Positions 6,503 to 13,022 of a stretch of 13,737 bases of DNA are shown piece by piece. The stretch lies in the NCBI GenBank assembly GCA_003565055.1, contig PXDM01000022.1:1-13737 (forward strand), read 5' to 3'. The position numbers were made by a program, and so were the translations under genes. Each line of letters starts with the position of its first letter. Position 1 is the first letter of the stretch. The notes under the pieces are model-generated. The model was given only the letters and a program-made list of their open reading frames with translations. It made no database searches and was not told the origin of the DNA. The DNA is from Paracoccaceae bacterium. GTDB taxonomy: Bacteria > Pseudomonadota > Alphaproteobacteria > Rhodobacterales > Rhodobacteraceae.

Positions 6503-7324
6503 TCAGCGCCCGCGCGTGCGGGTGATGAGGAAGAAGGCTGTCACGATCACCAGTGACAGCGCAAGGAAAAGGGTGGCAATGGCGTTCATCTCGGGGGTCA
6601 CGACACGGCGCAACTGGCCCAGCATATAGGTGGGCAGCGTGTCCTGCCCGGCGGATTTCACGAATTCGGTGATCACGACCGTATCGAGCGAGATCACAAA
6701 ACCCAGCATGAACCCGGCGAGAATCCCCGGCACCATCAAGGGCAGGGTGACATACCGAAACGCCTGCACCGGTGAAGCATAGAGATCCCCGGCCGCTGTT
6801 TCGAGCGCCGGGTCAAGGGTTTCGAGCCGCGCGCGGATGGGCAGATAGGCGAAGGGGATGCAAAAGGCCGTATGCGCGGCGACCAGATAGCCCATGCCGG
6901 TATAGCCCGTCTGGACCTTGATCGCGGCCACGAAGATCAGAAGCGCGATGCCGGTCACGATCTCGGGCACCATCAGCGGCTGGTTGATCAGCGCGTAGAT
7001 CATGGTCTGGCCGGGAAACCGCCCCACGCGGGTCGTGCCCAGCGCGGCGAGGGTCGCGAGCACTGTGGCGATGCCGGATGCGGCCAGCGCGAGCCAGAGC
7101 GAGCGCAGCGACACATCGCGCACCTGCGCATTGTTGAACGCCGCCTGATACCATTCCAGCGAGAACCCGTCCCAGCGGGTCTGGGACGCGCCCGCATTAA
7201 AGGAAAACACCACCAGAATGATGATCGGCAGATAGAGCATGACGAAGGTCAGGACCGCGATCAGCCCGAAGCCCGGCAGGCGGGTGATGGAATAGCGCCC
7301 CTCAGCCACGGCGGGCCTCATCAT
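6503..7324 (-). CDS. Polyamine-type ABC importer permease (PotC/PotI-like)
   Basis: One of two inner-membrane subunits that form the transport channel. It has 273 residues and about six hydrophobic segments, the first around 18-42 and the last around 248-268. The cytoplasmic EAA loop that docks on the ATPase reads ETAAGDLYASPVQAFRYVTLP, from about residue 175, followed by VPG. LDTVVITEF (213-221) is typical of PotC. The annotated ATG overlaps the end of the PotB-like gene by 23 bases. A GTG at 7309 (sixth codon) has GAGG six bases upstream and is a credible alternative start. The binding-protein gene follows after 33 bases. Confidence 0.92.
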   Translation of the reverse strand: MMRPAVAEGRYSITRLPGFGLIAVLTFVMLYLPIIILVVFSFNAGASQTRWDGFSLEWYQAAFNNAQVRDVSLRSLWLALAASGIATVLATLAALGTTRVGRFPGQTMIYALINQPLMVPEIVTGIALLIFVAAIKVQTGYTGMGYLVAAHTAFCIPFAYLPIRARLETLDPALETAAGDLYASPVQAFRYVTLPLMVPGILAGFMLGFVISLDTVVITEFVKSAGQDTLPTYMLGQLRRVVTPEMNAIATLFLALSLVIVTAFFLITRTRGR

Positions 7325-8192
7325 TGCTGCCCACGACGCGCAGATAGACGATCAGCGCGCCGACCACGACGACCAGCATCAGCATCGCGAGCGCCGCGCC
7401 CAGCGGCCAGTTGCGCCCCTGCCCGAATTGCAGCGCGATCAGATTGCCGAGCATCATCGTGCGCCCTCCGCCGAGCAGGCGCGGGGTGACATAGGCCCCG
7501 ATGGCGGGAATGAACACGAGGATCGAGCCTGCGACAAAGCCCGGTTTCACTTGCGGAATGATCACATGCCAGAGCACATTCAGGCGGCTGGCATAGAGGT
7601 CATAGCCGGCCTCGACCAGTCGGAAATCCATCTTTTCCATCGCGGCATAAAGCGGCAGCACCATCAGCGGCAAAAACACATAGGCCATGCCCAGCAGAAC
7701 GGCGAATTCGGTGAACATCATCTGGATCGGGCTGTCGATGATCCCGAGCCGCATCAGCACTGTGTTGATCGTGCCGTTGTTGCGGATCATTTCCTGAATG
7801 GCAAAGGTGCGGATCAGCAGGTTGGTCCAGAACGGGATCGTGATCAGGAACAGCCAGACCGTGCGCGTATGGGGCGGGCGCGTGGCGATGAACCATGCGG
7901 TCGGAAAGCCGAGCACGGCGCAGATGAACGTGGTCTGCAGCGACAGCCAGATCGAGCGCCAGAAGACCTGCAGATGGGTCGCGTTCCATTGGACCAGATC
8001 CGGCTCGAAAATGTCGCGGCGGAAAAAGACGCGAAACCAGCCCTCGGTCGAGAATTCCCAGACCACGCCGCCCATATTGCCGGGGCTGAGGAAGGAATAG
8101 ATCGCGACGATCAGAAGCGGCCCCGAGGCCGCCAGTAGCAGCACGATCAGTGCCGGGGTGCAGAGCAGCCATTTCCATCCATGCCCGCGCAT
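7302..8192 (-). CDS. Polyamine-type ABC importer permease (PotB/PotH-like)
   Basis: Inner-membrane partner of the PotC-like subunit. It has 296 residues, with hydrophobic segments near 8-35, 76-103, 111-132, 160-183, 219-236 and 266-286, giving the six-helix plan of PotB. The EAA loop reads VEAGYDLYASRLNVLWHVIIP (about 193-213), followed by KPG. IPFWTNLLIRTFA (119-131) and IPAIGAYVTPRLLGG are characteristic of PotB-type proteins. ATG 8192 lies four bases after the stop of the PotA-like gene, so the two are read together. Compared with E. coli PotB, the loop after helix 1 (about 36-75) looks long; I cannot say what it does. Confidence 0.93.
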   Translation of the reverse strand: MRGHGWKWLLCTPALIVLLLAASGPLLIVAIYSFLSPGNMGGVVWEFSTEGWFRVFFRRDIFEPDLVQWNATHLQVFWRSIWLSLQTTFICAVLGFPTAWFIATRPPHTRTVWLFLITIPFWTNLLIRTFAIQEMIRNNGTINTVLMRLGIIDSPIQMMFTEFAVLLGMAYVFLPLMVLPLYAAMEKMDFRLVEAGYDLYASRLNVLWHVIIPQVKPGFVAGSILVFIPAIGAYVTPRLLGGGRTMMLGNLIALQFGQGRNWPLGAALAMLMLVVVVGALIVYLRVVGSNDEARRG

Positions 8193-8196
8193 CGGC

Positions 8197-9282
8197 CTAA
8201 TCCTTCAACACGCGCAGCGCGCCGGGCGCAAGCGCAAGGCCCAGCCGCGACTGCGGCGCAGGGGCGGGTTGGCCGGGGCGGTTCTGGCGGCGCAGCACAA
8301 AGCCCTGCGCGTCCGAAAGCGTCAGATGCAGATGCGTGTCCGTGCCGAAAAACGTGGCGCTGTCGACCGTGGCTTGCAGATCGCCCTCGCCAGGTGGGGC
8401 CGTTTCGGCCTGTTCAGGGCGGATCACGGCGGTGACCAGCGCCCCGGTGGCGGGCGTCATGCCTTCGGGCAGCGACGCCTGCGCGGTCTTGCCGCCGGGC
8501 AGTTCAAGCACTGCCGCGCCCTCCTCCAGCGCCTTCACCCGCAGTTTCAGGAAATTCGTATCGCCGATGAAATCGGCGACAAAGCGGTTGACGGGGGTGT
8601 TGTAGATCTCCTGCGGGGCACCGAGTTGCAGGATATGCCCCGAAGACATGACCGCGATCCGGTCCGACATGGTGAGCGCTTCTTCCTGATCATGGGTCAC
8701 GAAAACGAAGGTGATGCCCGTCTCGGATTGCAGCCGCTTCAGCTCCGACTGCATCTCCTTGCGCAGTTTCAGATCGAGCGCGCTCAGCGGCTCATCGAGC
8801 AAGAGCACACGCGGGCGCGGGGCGAGTGCGCGGGCGAGCGCCACACGCTGTTGCTGCCCGCCCGAGATCTCGGAAGGGCGGCGATCCGCCATCGCTTCCA
8901 TCCGCACGAGTCTCAGCATTTCGGCCACGGTCGCGCGGATTTCCGCTTTCGGTTTGCTCTGCATCTTCAGTCCGAAGCCGATATTATCCGCAAGGCTCAT
9001 ATGCGGAAACAGCGCGTAGGACTGGAACACTGTATTGACCGGGCGTTTGCTGGGGCCAAGCCCTGTCACGTCGCGCCCATTGATCCGCAGTGTGCCGTCG
9101 CTGGGCTGCTCAAAGCCCGCGATGATGCGCAGAAGCGTGGTCTTGCCGCAACCGGAGGGGCCGAGAAGGGTGAAAAATTCGCCGCTGGCGATCGTCAGGT
9201 CAATGTCGCGCAAGGCCTGAAATGCGGCAGCCCCTTGCCCGAAAGACTTGTTCAGACCAGTGATTTCGATTTCCCGGCTCAC
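8197..9282 (-). CDS. Polyamine-type ABC importer ATPase (PotA-like)
   Basis: Cytoplasmic ATPase driving the importer, 361 residues. Walker A GPSGCGKT (41-48), Q-loop Gln87 in VFQSYALFPHM (the PotA/MalK-type wording), signature ISGGQQQR (139-146), Walker B VLLLDEP (159-165), D-loop SALD and switch His197 in VTHDQ. After about residue 240 comes a regulatory TOBE-type domain (DFIGDTNFL, AVIRPEQ). The last 40 or so residues are rich in Pro, Ala and Arg. The start is GTG 9282, which overlaps the amidohydrolase stop as GTGA. Only a weak AAGG is upstream, so translation probably depends on coupling to the gene before it. Confidence 0.94.
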   Translation of the reverse strand: MSREIEITGLNKSFGQGAAAFQALRDIDLTIASGEFFTLLGPSGCGKTTLLRIIAGFEQPSDGTLRINGRDVTGLGPSKRPVNTVFQSYALFPHMSLADNIGFGLKMQSKPKAEIRATVAEMLRLVRMEAMADRRPSEISGGQQQRVALARALAPRPRVLLLDEPLSALDLKLRKEMQSELKRLQSETGITFVFVTHDQEEALTMSDRIAVMSSGHILQLGAPQEIYNTPVNRFVADFIGDTNFLKLRVKALEEGAAVLELPGGKTAQASLPEGMTPATGALVTAVIRPEQAETAPPGEGDLQATVDSATFFGTDTHLHLTLSDAQGFVLRRQNRPGQPAPAPQSRLGLALAPGALRVLKD

Positions 9283-10988
9283 GAGGACTGCCTTTCTCCG
9301 GCGCGTCTGGATTGAAACGCGCGCTCCTGTTCCCAGACAATCCGCCCGCCGCAGAGTGTCATATCCACGCCCATCGCGCCGATCTCTGCCGGGCTTGCCG
9401 CCTCCAGATCACCGTTCAAGACCACCAGATCAGCGAAATAGCCCGCGCGCAGCTTACCCTTGCGGCTCTCGCTATGGGTCGCATAGGCCCCGCCGGTCGT
9501 ATAGGCCGCGAGGATGTCATCGAGGCCCAGCCGCTCATCGTCTGTGCCCTCATAGATGGGCCGTTGCAGCGCCGACTGGATGCCGCGCAGCGGGTTGAGA
9601 TCGGCCACGGGCCAGTCGCTCGCGAAAGCCAGCGGGATGCCCGCATCCGCGAGGCTGCGCTGCAGATAGGCGTCGCCCCAGCGCGCGCGGCCGATCTTGT
9701 TCATGGTCGGTTGCAGCGGGAAATCCGTGGCACCGGGCGCGTGGATGGGCTGGATCGAGGCCGTGACGCCGAGCGCTTTCATCCGCGGAATATCCGCCCG
9801 GTCGATCAGTTCGATATGCTCGATGCGGTGGCGCGCATCGCGGGCACCATTGGCGGCGCGCGCGGCCTCATAGCCATTGAGCACGCGATTCACGGCCCCG
9901 TCGCCAATCGCATGCACCGCGATTTGCAGACCGCGCCGGTCGGCCTCGGTCGCGATCTCGGTGAACGCATCCTCGGACCAGAGCGGCGCGCCGCGCCAGC
10001 CGGGGCGGTCAGGGTAATCCTCGCGCATCAGCGCTGTGCCGCTATCGACCACCCCATCCATGAAGAGCTTGACGAAGCCCGAGGACAGCCAGTCATCGCA
10101 AAAGTTGCGCGCCATGTCGCTGGCGATGTCGAGATCCGCAAGCGTGCTTCCCGTCGTGTAATGAAACGGCACCTTGACCCGCGCCGTGAGCCGCCCCTGC
10201 GCCCGAAGCGCATCAAGGATGCGCAGCGTATAGGCATTGCCGTCCATATTCGTGAGGCTCGTCAGCCCCAGCCTTGCGCATTGGGCGAGCCCGGCGGCCA
10301 TGATCTCGCAATCCTCAGTGAAGCCAGCGGCATCGGGATAGGGGTCGGGGTCCTTGCCCGTGGCCAGCCCCGCCATGATCCGATGCGTACCTGCCAGCGC
10401 CAGAACCGGGGCCTTGGCCTGAAACTCGCGCAATTCGCCCGTGGCCAGCCCGTCTGCGCCCATGACGATCTCATTGCCCGGCCCCAACGCGCGACCTTGC
10501 AGGATATCGGCCTGACGCAAAGCGACCGTATTGGCCCAGGCCGTGTGATGATCAGCCGCGAGCAGGCACAGCGGTCGCTCGGCCAGGATCTGGTCGAGAT
10601 CATGGCGCGTCAGCGGATGGTCGAGCACCGCATAATCGCAGCCCTGACCGACAATCACCGGCAGGTCAGGATGTCGCGCGGCATAGCTCTGCACTGCATC
10701 GCGCAGCGCATCGGGACCACTGACGCCCAGAAGCTGCAGATGATCCAACTCGCCCGCGCCAACAAAGAGATGCAGATGGCTTTCATTGAAACCGGGCAGG
10801 ACAGTGCGGCCTTCGGCATCAATCACGCGTGTCTGCTTGCCGACCATGGAGAGGATTTGCGCGTCGGTCCCGATGGCCATGATCCTGCCGCCTGAAACTG
10901 CGATGGCCTGCGCGCGGGGCTGCCGCACATCCATGGTGCGCAGCTGCGCGTTCAGGAATACGATATCTGCGGCACCCTGTGCGGCCAT
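9279..10988 (-). CDS. Amidohydrolase, YtcJ / amidohydrolase_3 family
   Basis: Predicted metal-dependent hydrolase of an amide, imide or related C-N bond. It has 569 residues and no signal peptide, so it is cytoplasmic. The N-terminal beta-sandwich part (DIVFLNAQLRTMD, VIDAEGRTVLPGF) leads to the metal motif HLH (His71, His73). Further: VKLFMDGVVDSGTA (Lys307), AVHAIGDGAVN (His359), RHRIEHIEL (His391) and FASDWPV (Asp458), all typical of the YtcJ branch, which includes N-substituted formamide deformylase. The C-terminus returns to the sandwich (ADLVVLNGD). I start it at ATG 10988 because GAGGGG (10994-10999, minus) lies five bases upstream; ATG 11009 would add seven residues. It is first in the importer unit and overlaps the ATPase gene, so its substrate is probably what the importer brings in. 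Confidence 0.9.
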   Translation of the reverse strand: MAAQGAADIVFLNAQLRTMDVRQPRAQAIAVSGGRIMAIGTDAQILSMVGKQTRVIDAEGRTVLPGFNESHLHLFVGAGELDHLQLLGVSGPDALRDAVQSYAARHPDLPVIVGQGCDYAVLDHPLTRHDLDQILAERPLCLLAADHHTAWANTVALRQADILQGRALGPGNEIVMGADGLATGELREFQAKAPVLALAGTHRIMAGLATGKDPDPYPDAAGFTEDCEIMAAGLAQCARLGLTSLTNMDGNAYTLRILDALRAQGRLTARVKVPFHYTTGSTLADLDIASDMARNFCDDWLSSGFVKLFMDGVVDSGTALMREDYPDRPGWRGAPLWSEDAFTEIATEADRRGLQIAVHAIGDGAVNRVLNGYEAARAANGARDARHRIEHIELIDRADIPRMKALGVTASIQPIHAPGATDFPLQPTMNKIGRARWGDAYLQRSLADAGIPLAFASDWPVADLNPLRGIQSALQRPIYEGTDDERLGLDDILAAYTTGGAYATHSESRKGKLRAGYFADLVVLNGDLEAASPAEIGAMGVDMTLCGGRIVWEQERAFQSRRAGERQSS

Positions 10989-11000
10989 GCTCACCCCTCG

Positions 11001-11010
11001 TTTGATCAAA
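11001..11010. promoter_or_regulatory. Palindrome before the amidohydrolase gene
   Basis: TTTGATCAAA is a perfect 10-bp palindrome, 13 bases upstream of ATG 10988 and overlapping the alternative ATG 11009. It could be a repressor site near the ribosome site. It is short and unrelated in sequence to the 11264 repeat, so the role is a guess. Confidence 0.3.
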
Positions 11011-11235
11011 TGTTAATCACCTGCCGCTTGCTCTGTCCATGGCTTTGTTCCGCTGCGGCTGCATTGCCATAGCGACGACGAAAAATTGCGCGTCGGTATC
11101 TGGGACAACGAAATCCACGCAGGATTGCGCTTCGGGCCATGATTGTGCTGGACAGGAAAGAAATGCTGCTTACGGTTGAAAAACGGCACTGTTTCGATTT
11201 TTCTCATGCTGTCGCGGTTTGAGCAAAAAACCCCC

Positions 11236-11263
11236 TTGCAAACGAAAATGTGAGATTTATGCT
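11236..11263 (+). promoter_or_regulatory. Predicted promoter of the GntR regulator gene
   Basis: TTGCAA, 16 bases, TATGCT: four of six matches to the consensus in each box. The -10 box is followed by six bases and then ATG 11270, which puts the transcript start at or next to the start codon. That would explain why no ribosome site precedes this ATG. Confidence 0.4.
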
Positions 11264-11286
11264 GAACCAATGACGATTGGTTCAGC
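11261..11286. promoter_or_regulatory. Perfect 11-bp inverted repeat, candidate GntR operator
   Basis: GCTGAACCAAT (11261-11271) and ATTGGTTCAGC (11276-11286) are exact complements around a GACG spacer. The site covers the end of the predicted -10 box, the predicted transcription start and the ATG of the regulator gene. FCD-type GntR repressors commonly bind short inverted repeats at their own promoters, so autorepression is the natural reading. If transcription started upstream instead, the same arms would form an mRNA stem hiding the start codon. Confidence 0.65.
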
Positions 11287-12019
11287 TATAGGTTCTGGCG
11301 CGTCCATTGCCCGCGATCCGCAGGAATGCTCGGCGCTTGCTCTGGAGCGCCTCCGCGCGATCCTGGCCGCCCCGGGTGCTGTGCCGGGCGAACGCCTGCC
11401 GACCGAGCGCGCGCTGGCTGCGCAACTGGGCATCGGGCGCAATGCGATCCGCCGCGCCTTGGAAGTGCTGGAAGCCGAAGGCATGATCTGGCGCAAGCAG
11501 GGGGCGGGCACCTTCACGGGACCGCCGCAGGACGCGCAGCCCCAGACCTGGGAGACGATCAGCGCGAGCCCTGCGGGCCTCCTGAGCCTGATTGAAGCCC
11601 GACTGGCGCTTGAGCCGCAACTCGCGCGCCTCGCCGCGAAGCGCGCGGCCCCCGAGATCTTCCCGCGCATCGCCACCTGCATCGCGCGGATCGAATGTGC
11701 CGAGGATGTCGACAGCGCGGATCTCTGGGACAGTGCGCTGCATCGCGAAATCGCGCGCGGGGCGGGCAATCCATTGCTGCTGGACCTGTTCGACCGCGTG
11801 AATGCCTGGCGGCATGATCCGGCGCTGCGCCGTTTGCGCGGCTCCGTGCGCCGCAAGTCGGGCAAGGGCCACGCGCAGGATGACCATCGCCGGATCCTCG
11901 CGGCCCTGGAGGCAGGCGACGGCGCCGCAGCGGCGCAGGCGATGCATGACCATCTCTCGGCGCTGCACAGCGTCTATCTGACCTATGCTCAAGAGGAGAC
12001 CCGCGCGCATGAGCTCTGA
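11270..12019 (+). CDS. GntR-family transcriptional regulator, FCD (FadR) subfamily
   Basis: DNA-binding, ligand-responsive regulator of 249 residues. N-terminal winged helix: GERLPTERALAAQLG (40-54), recognition helix IGRNAIRRALEVLEAEG (55-71) and wing RKQGAGTFTG (75-84). The C-terminal FCD domain is helical and keeps the metal set known for this subfamily: Asp154 and His158 (DSALH), His206 (DDHRRIL) and His228 (MHDHL). It therefore probably binds a metal and a carboxylate-type effector. ATG 11270 has no ribosome site; a TTG at 11219 would add 17 unlike residues. The end overlaps the next ATPase gene by 11 bases, so it is co-transcribed with the peptide-type importer and divergent from the amidohydrolase unit, both probable targets. 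Confidence 0.9.
   Translation: MTIGSAIGSGASIARDPQECSALALERLRAILAAPGAVPGERLPTERALAAQLGIGRNAIRRALEVLEAEGMIWRKQGAGTFTGPPQDAQPQTWETISASPAGLLSLIEARLALEPQLARLAAKRAAPEIFPRIATCIARIECAEDVDSADLWDSALHREIARGAGNPLLLDLFDRVNAWRHDPALRRLRGSVRRKSGKGHAQDDHRRILAALEAGDGAAAAQAMHDHLSALHSVYLTYAQEETRAHEL
11993..11998 (+). promoter_or_regulatory. Ribosome binding site of the first Dpp-type ATPase
   Basis: GAGGAG inside the end of the regulator gene, ten bases before ATG 12009. It supports this start over the in-frame ATG at 11985. Confidence 0.6.
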
Positions 12020-13022
12020 CAATGCCATCCCGACGCTGGAATTGCGCGATCTCTCGATCCGGTTTCACGGCCAGCCTGTCGACCTGATCGACCGCGTGAA
12101 CCTCGCGATCCGGCCCGGACGCACGCTGGCGCTGGTGGGCGAATCGGGGTGCGGGAAATCCGTGACCTCGCTGGCGACGATGGGGCTTTTGTCGAAAAAG
12201 GCCGCGACCGTGACCGGAGGTGAGGTGCTGTTCCGGGGCGAGAATATGCTCGACAAGACCACGACCCAGATGGAGGCACTGCGCGGCAACCGCATGGCGA
12301 TGATCTTTCAGGAGCCGATGACCTCGCTGAACCCCGTTTTCACCATCGGCGATCAGGTCGCCGAGGCCGTGCGCCGTCATCGCAACTGCACGCAGGCCGA
12401 GGCCCGCGCCCGCGCGCTCAAGATGTTCGAGCTGGTGCGCATGCCTGCGGCGGCCAAGCGGCTTGATGACTATCCGCATCAGCTCTCAGGGGGCATGCGT
12501 CAGCGGGTGATGATCGCCATGGCGCTGGCCAATGAGCCCGAATTGCTGATCGCGGATGAACCGACCACGGCGCTCGACGTCACGATTCAGGCGCAGATCC
12601 TAGAGCTGATGCGCGAGCTTCTGAAGGAAACCGGGGCGGCGATGCTGATGATCACGCATGATCTGGGCGTCGTGGCCGAAATCGCGGATGATGTGGCGGT
12701 GATGTATGCGGGCAGGGTGGTCGAATCCGGCCCGGTCGAGGCGATCTTCAACGATCCGCAGCACCCCTACACGCTGGGGCTGATGGGCTCGATGCCCGCG
12801 CTGGCGGGACGGGTGCAGGGGGCGTCGCGGCTGATGACCATCCCCGGATCCGTCCCGGTGCCCGAAGCCATGCCGCCGGGCTGCCGTTTCGCGACGCGCT
12901 GCCCGTTCGTGTCGGGCGACTGCAACGCCGCGCGCCCGCCTGAGCGCGACATCCTGCCCGGTCACCGCGTGGCCTGCATCAAGGCACCACTGGAAACCCA
13001 TTTCGCCCAAGGTGCCGCATGA
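12009..13022 (+). CDS. Dipeptide/oligopeptide-type ABC importer ATPase (DppD/OppD-like)
   Basis: First of two cytoplasmic ATPases of a peptide/nickel-type ABC importer, 337 residues. Walker A GESGCGKS (44-51), Q-loop Gln101 in FQEPMTSLNP, signature LSGGMRQRV (159-167), Walker B LLIADEP (179-185), D-loop TALD and switch His217 in ITHDLG. The C-terminal oligopeptide region has HPYTLGLMGSMP (252-263) and four Cys: 292 and 298 in GCRFATRCPF, 305 and 323. That is the set that binds a [4Fe-4S] cluster in DppD/OppD structures. The substrate class (peptide, nickel, glutathione, oligosaccharide) cannot be read from the ATPase. Its stop overlaps the next gene as ATGA. Having the ATPases before the other components, directly behind a regulator, is less usual than the binding-protein-first order. 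Confidence 0.92.
   Translation: MSSDNAIPTLELRDLSIRFHGQPVDLIDRVNLAIRPGRTLALVGESGCGKSVTSLATMGLLSKKAATVTGGEVLFRGENMLDKTTTQMEALRGNRMAMIFQEPMTSLNPVFTIGDQVAEAVRRHRNCTQAEARARALKMFELVRMPAAAKRLDDYPHQLSGGMRQRVMIAMALANEPELLIADEPTTALDVTIQAQILELMRELLKETGAAMLMITHDLGVVAEIADDVAVMYAGRVVESGPVEAIFNDPQHPYTLGLMGSMPALAGRVQGASRLMTIPGSVPVPEAMPPGCRFATRCPFVSGDCNAARPPERDILPGHRVACIKAPLETHFAQGAA

Larger units (their letters stand above)
10989..11269. promoter_or_regulatory. Divergent control region, amidohydrolase unit / GntR unit
   Basis: These 281 bases are less GC-rich than the neighbours, with A and T runs. On the plus strand TTGCAA (11236-11241) and TATGCT (11258-11263), 16 bases apart, make a reasonable promoter for the regulator, with a start of transcription predicted near 11270. 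TTGAAA (11176-11181) is another possible -35, but its -10 is poor. For the minus-strand unit I see no convincing promoter. The region also has TTTGATCAAA (11001-11010) and two copies of ATTGCGC-TCGG (11085-11096, 11124-11135, one mismatch). Confidence 0.55.

Noticed and set aside
9312..10895. A 527-codon plus-strand frame antisense to the amidohydrolase.
   Set aside because: It is a high-GC antisense shadow without family motifs; the amidohydrolase has all its metal motifs on the minus strand.
11111..11145. A possible sigma-54 promoter (TGGC...GC-type spacing) on the minus strand.
   Set aside because: The TGGC is not followed at the right distance by the conserved TTGCA-like element.
11216..11232. 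GGTTT ... AAACC arms before the regulator gene as a terminator or attenuator.
   Set aside because: The stem is five weak pairs in an A-rich stretch; this is expected by chance.
11013..11270. An 85-codon minus-strand frame in the divergent control region.
   Set aside because: It has no ribosome site and no recognisable motif, crosses the operator, and its composition is unlike the real genes here.
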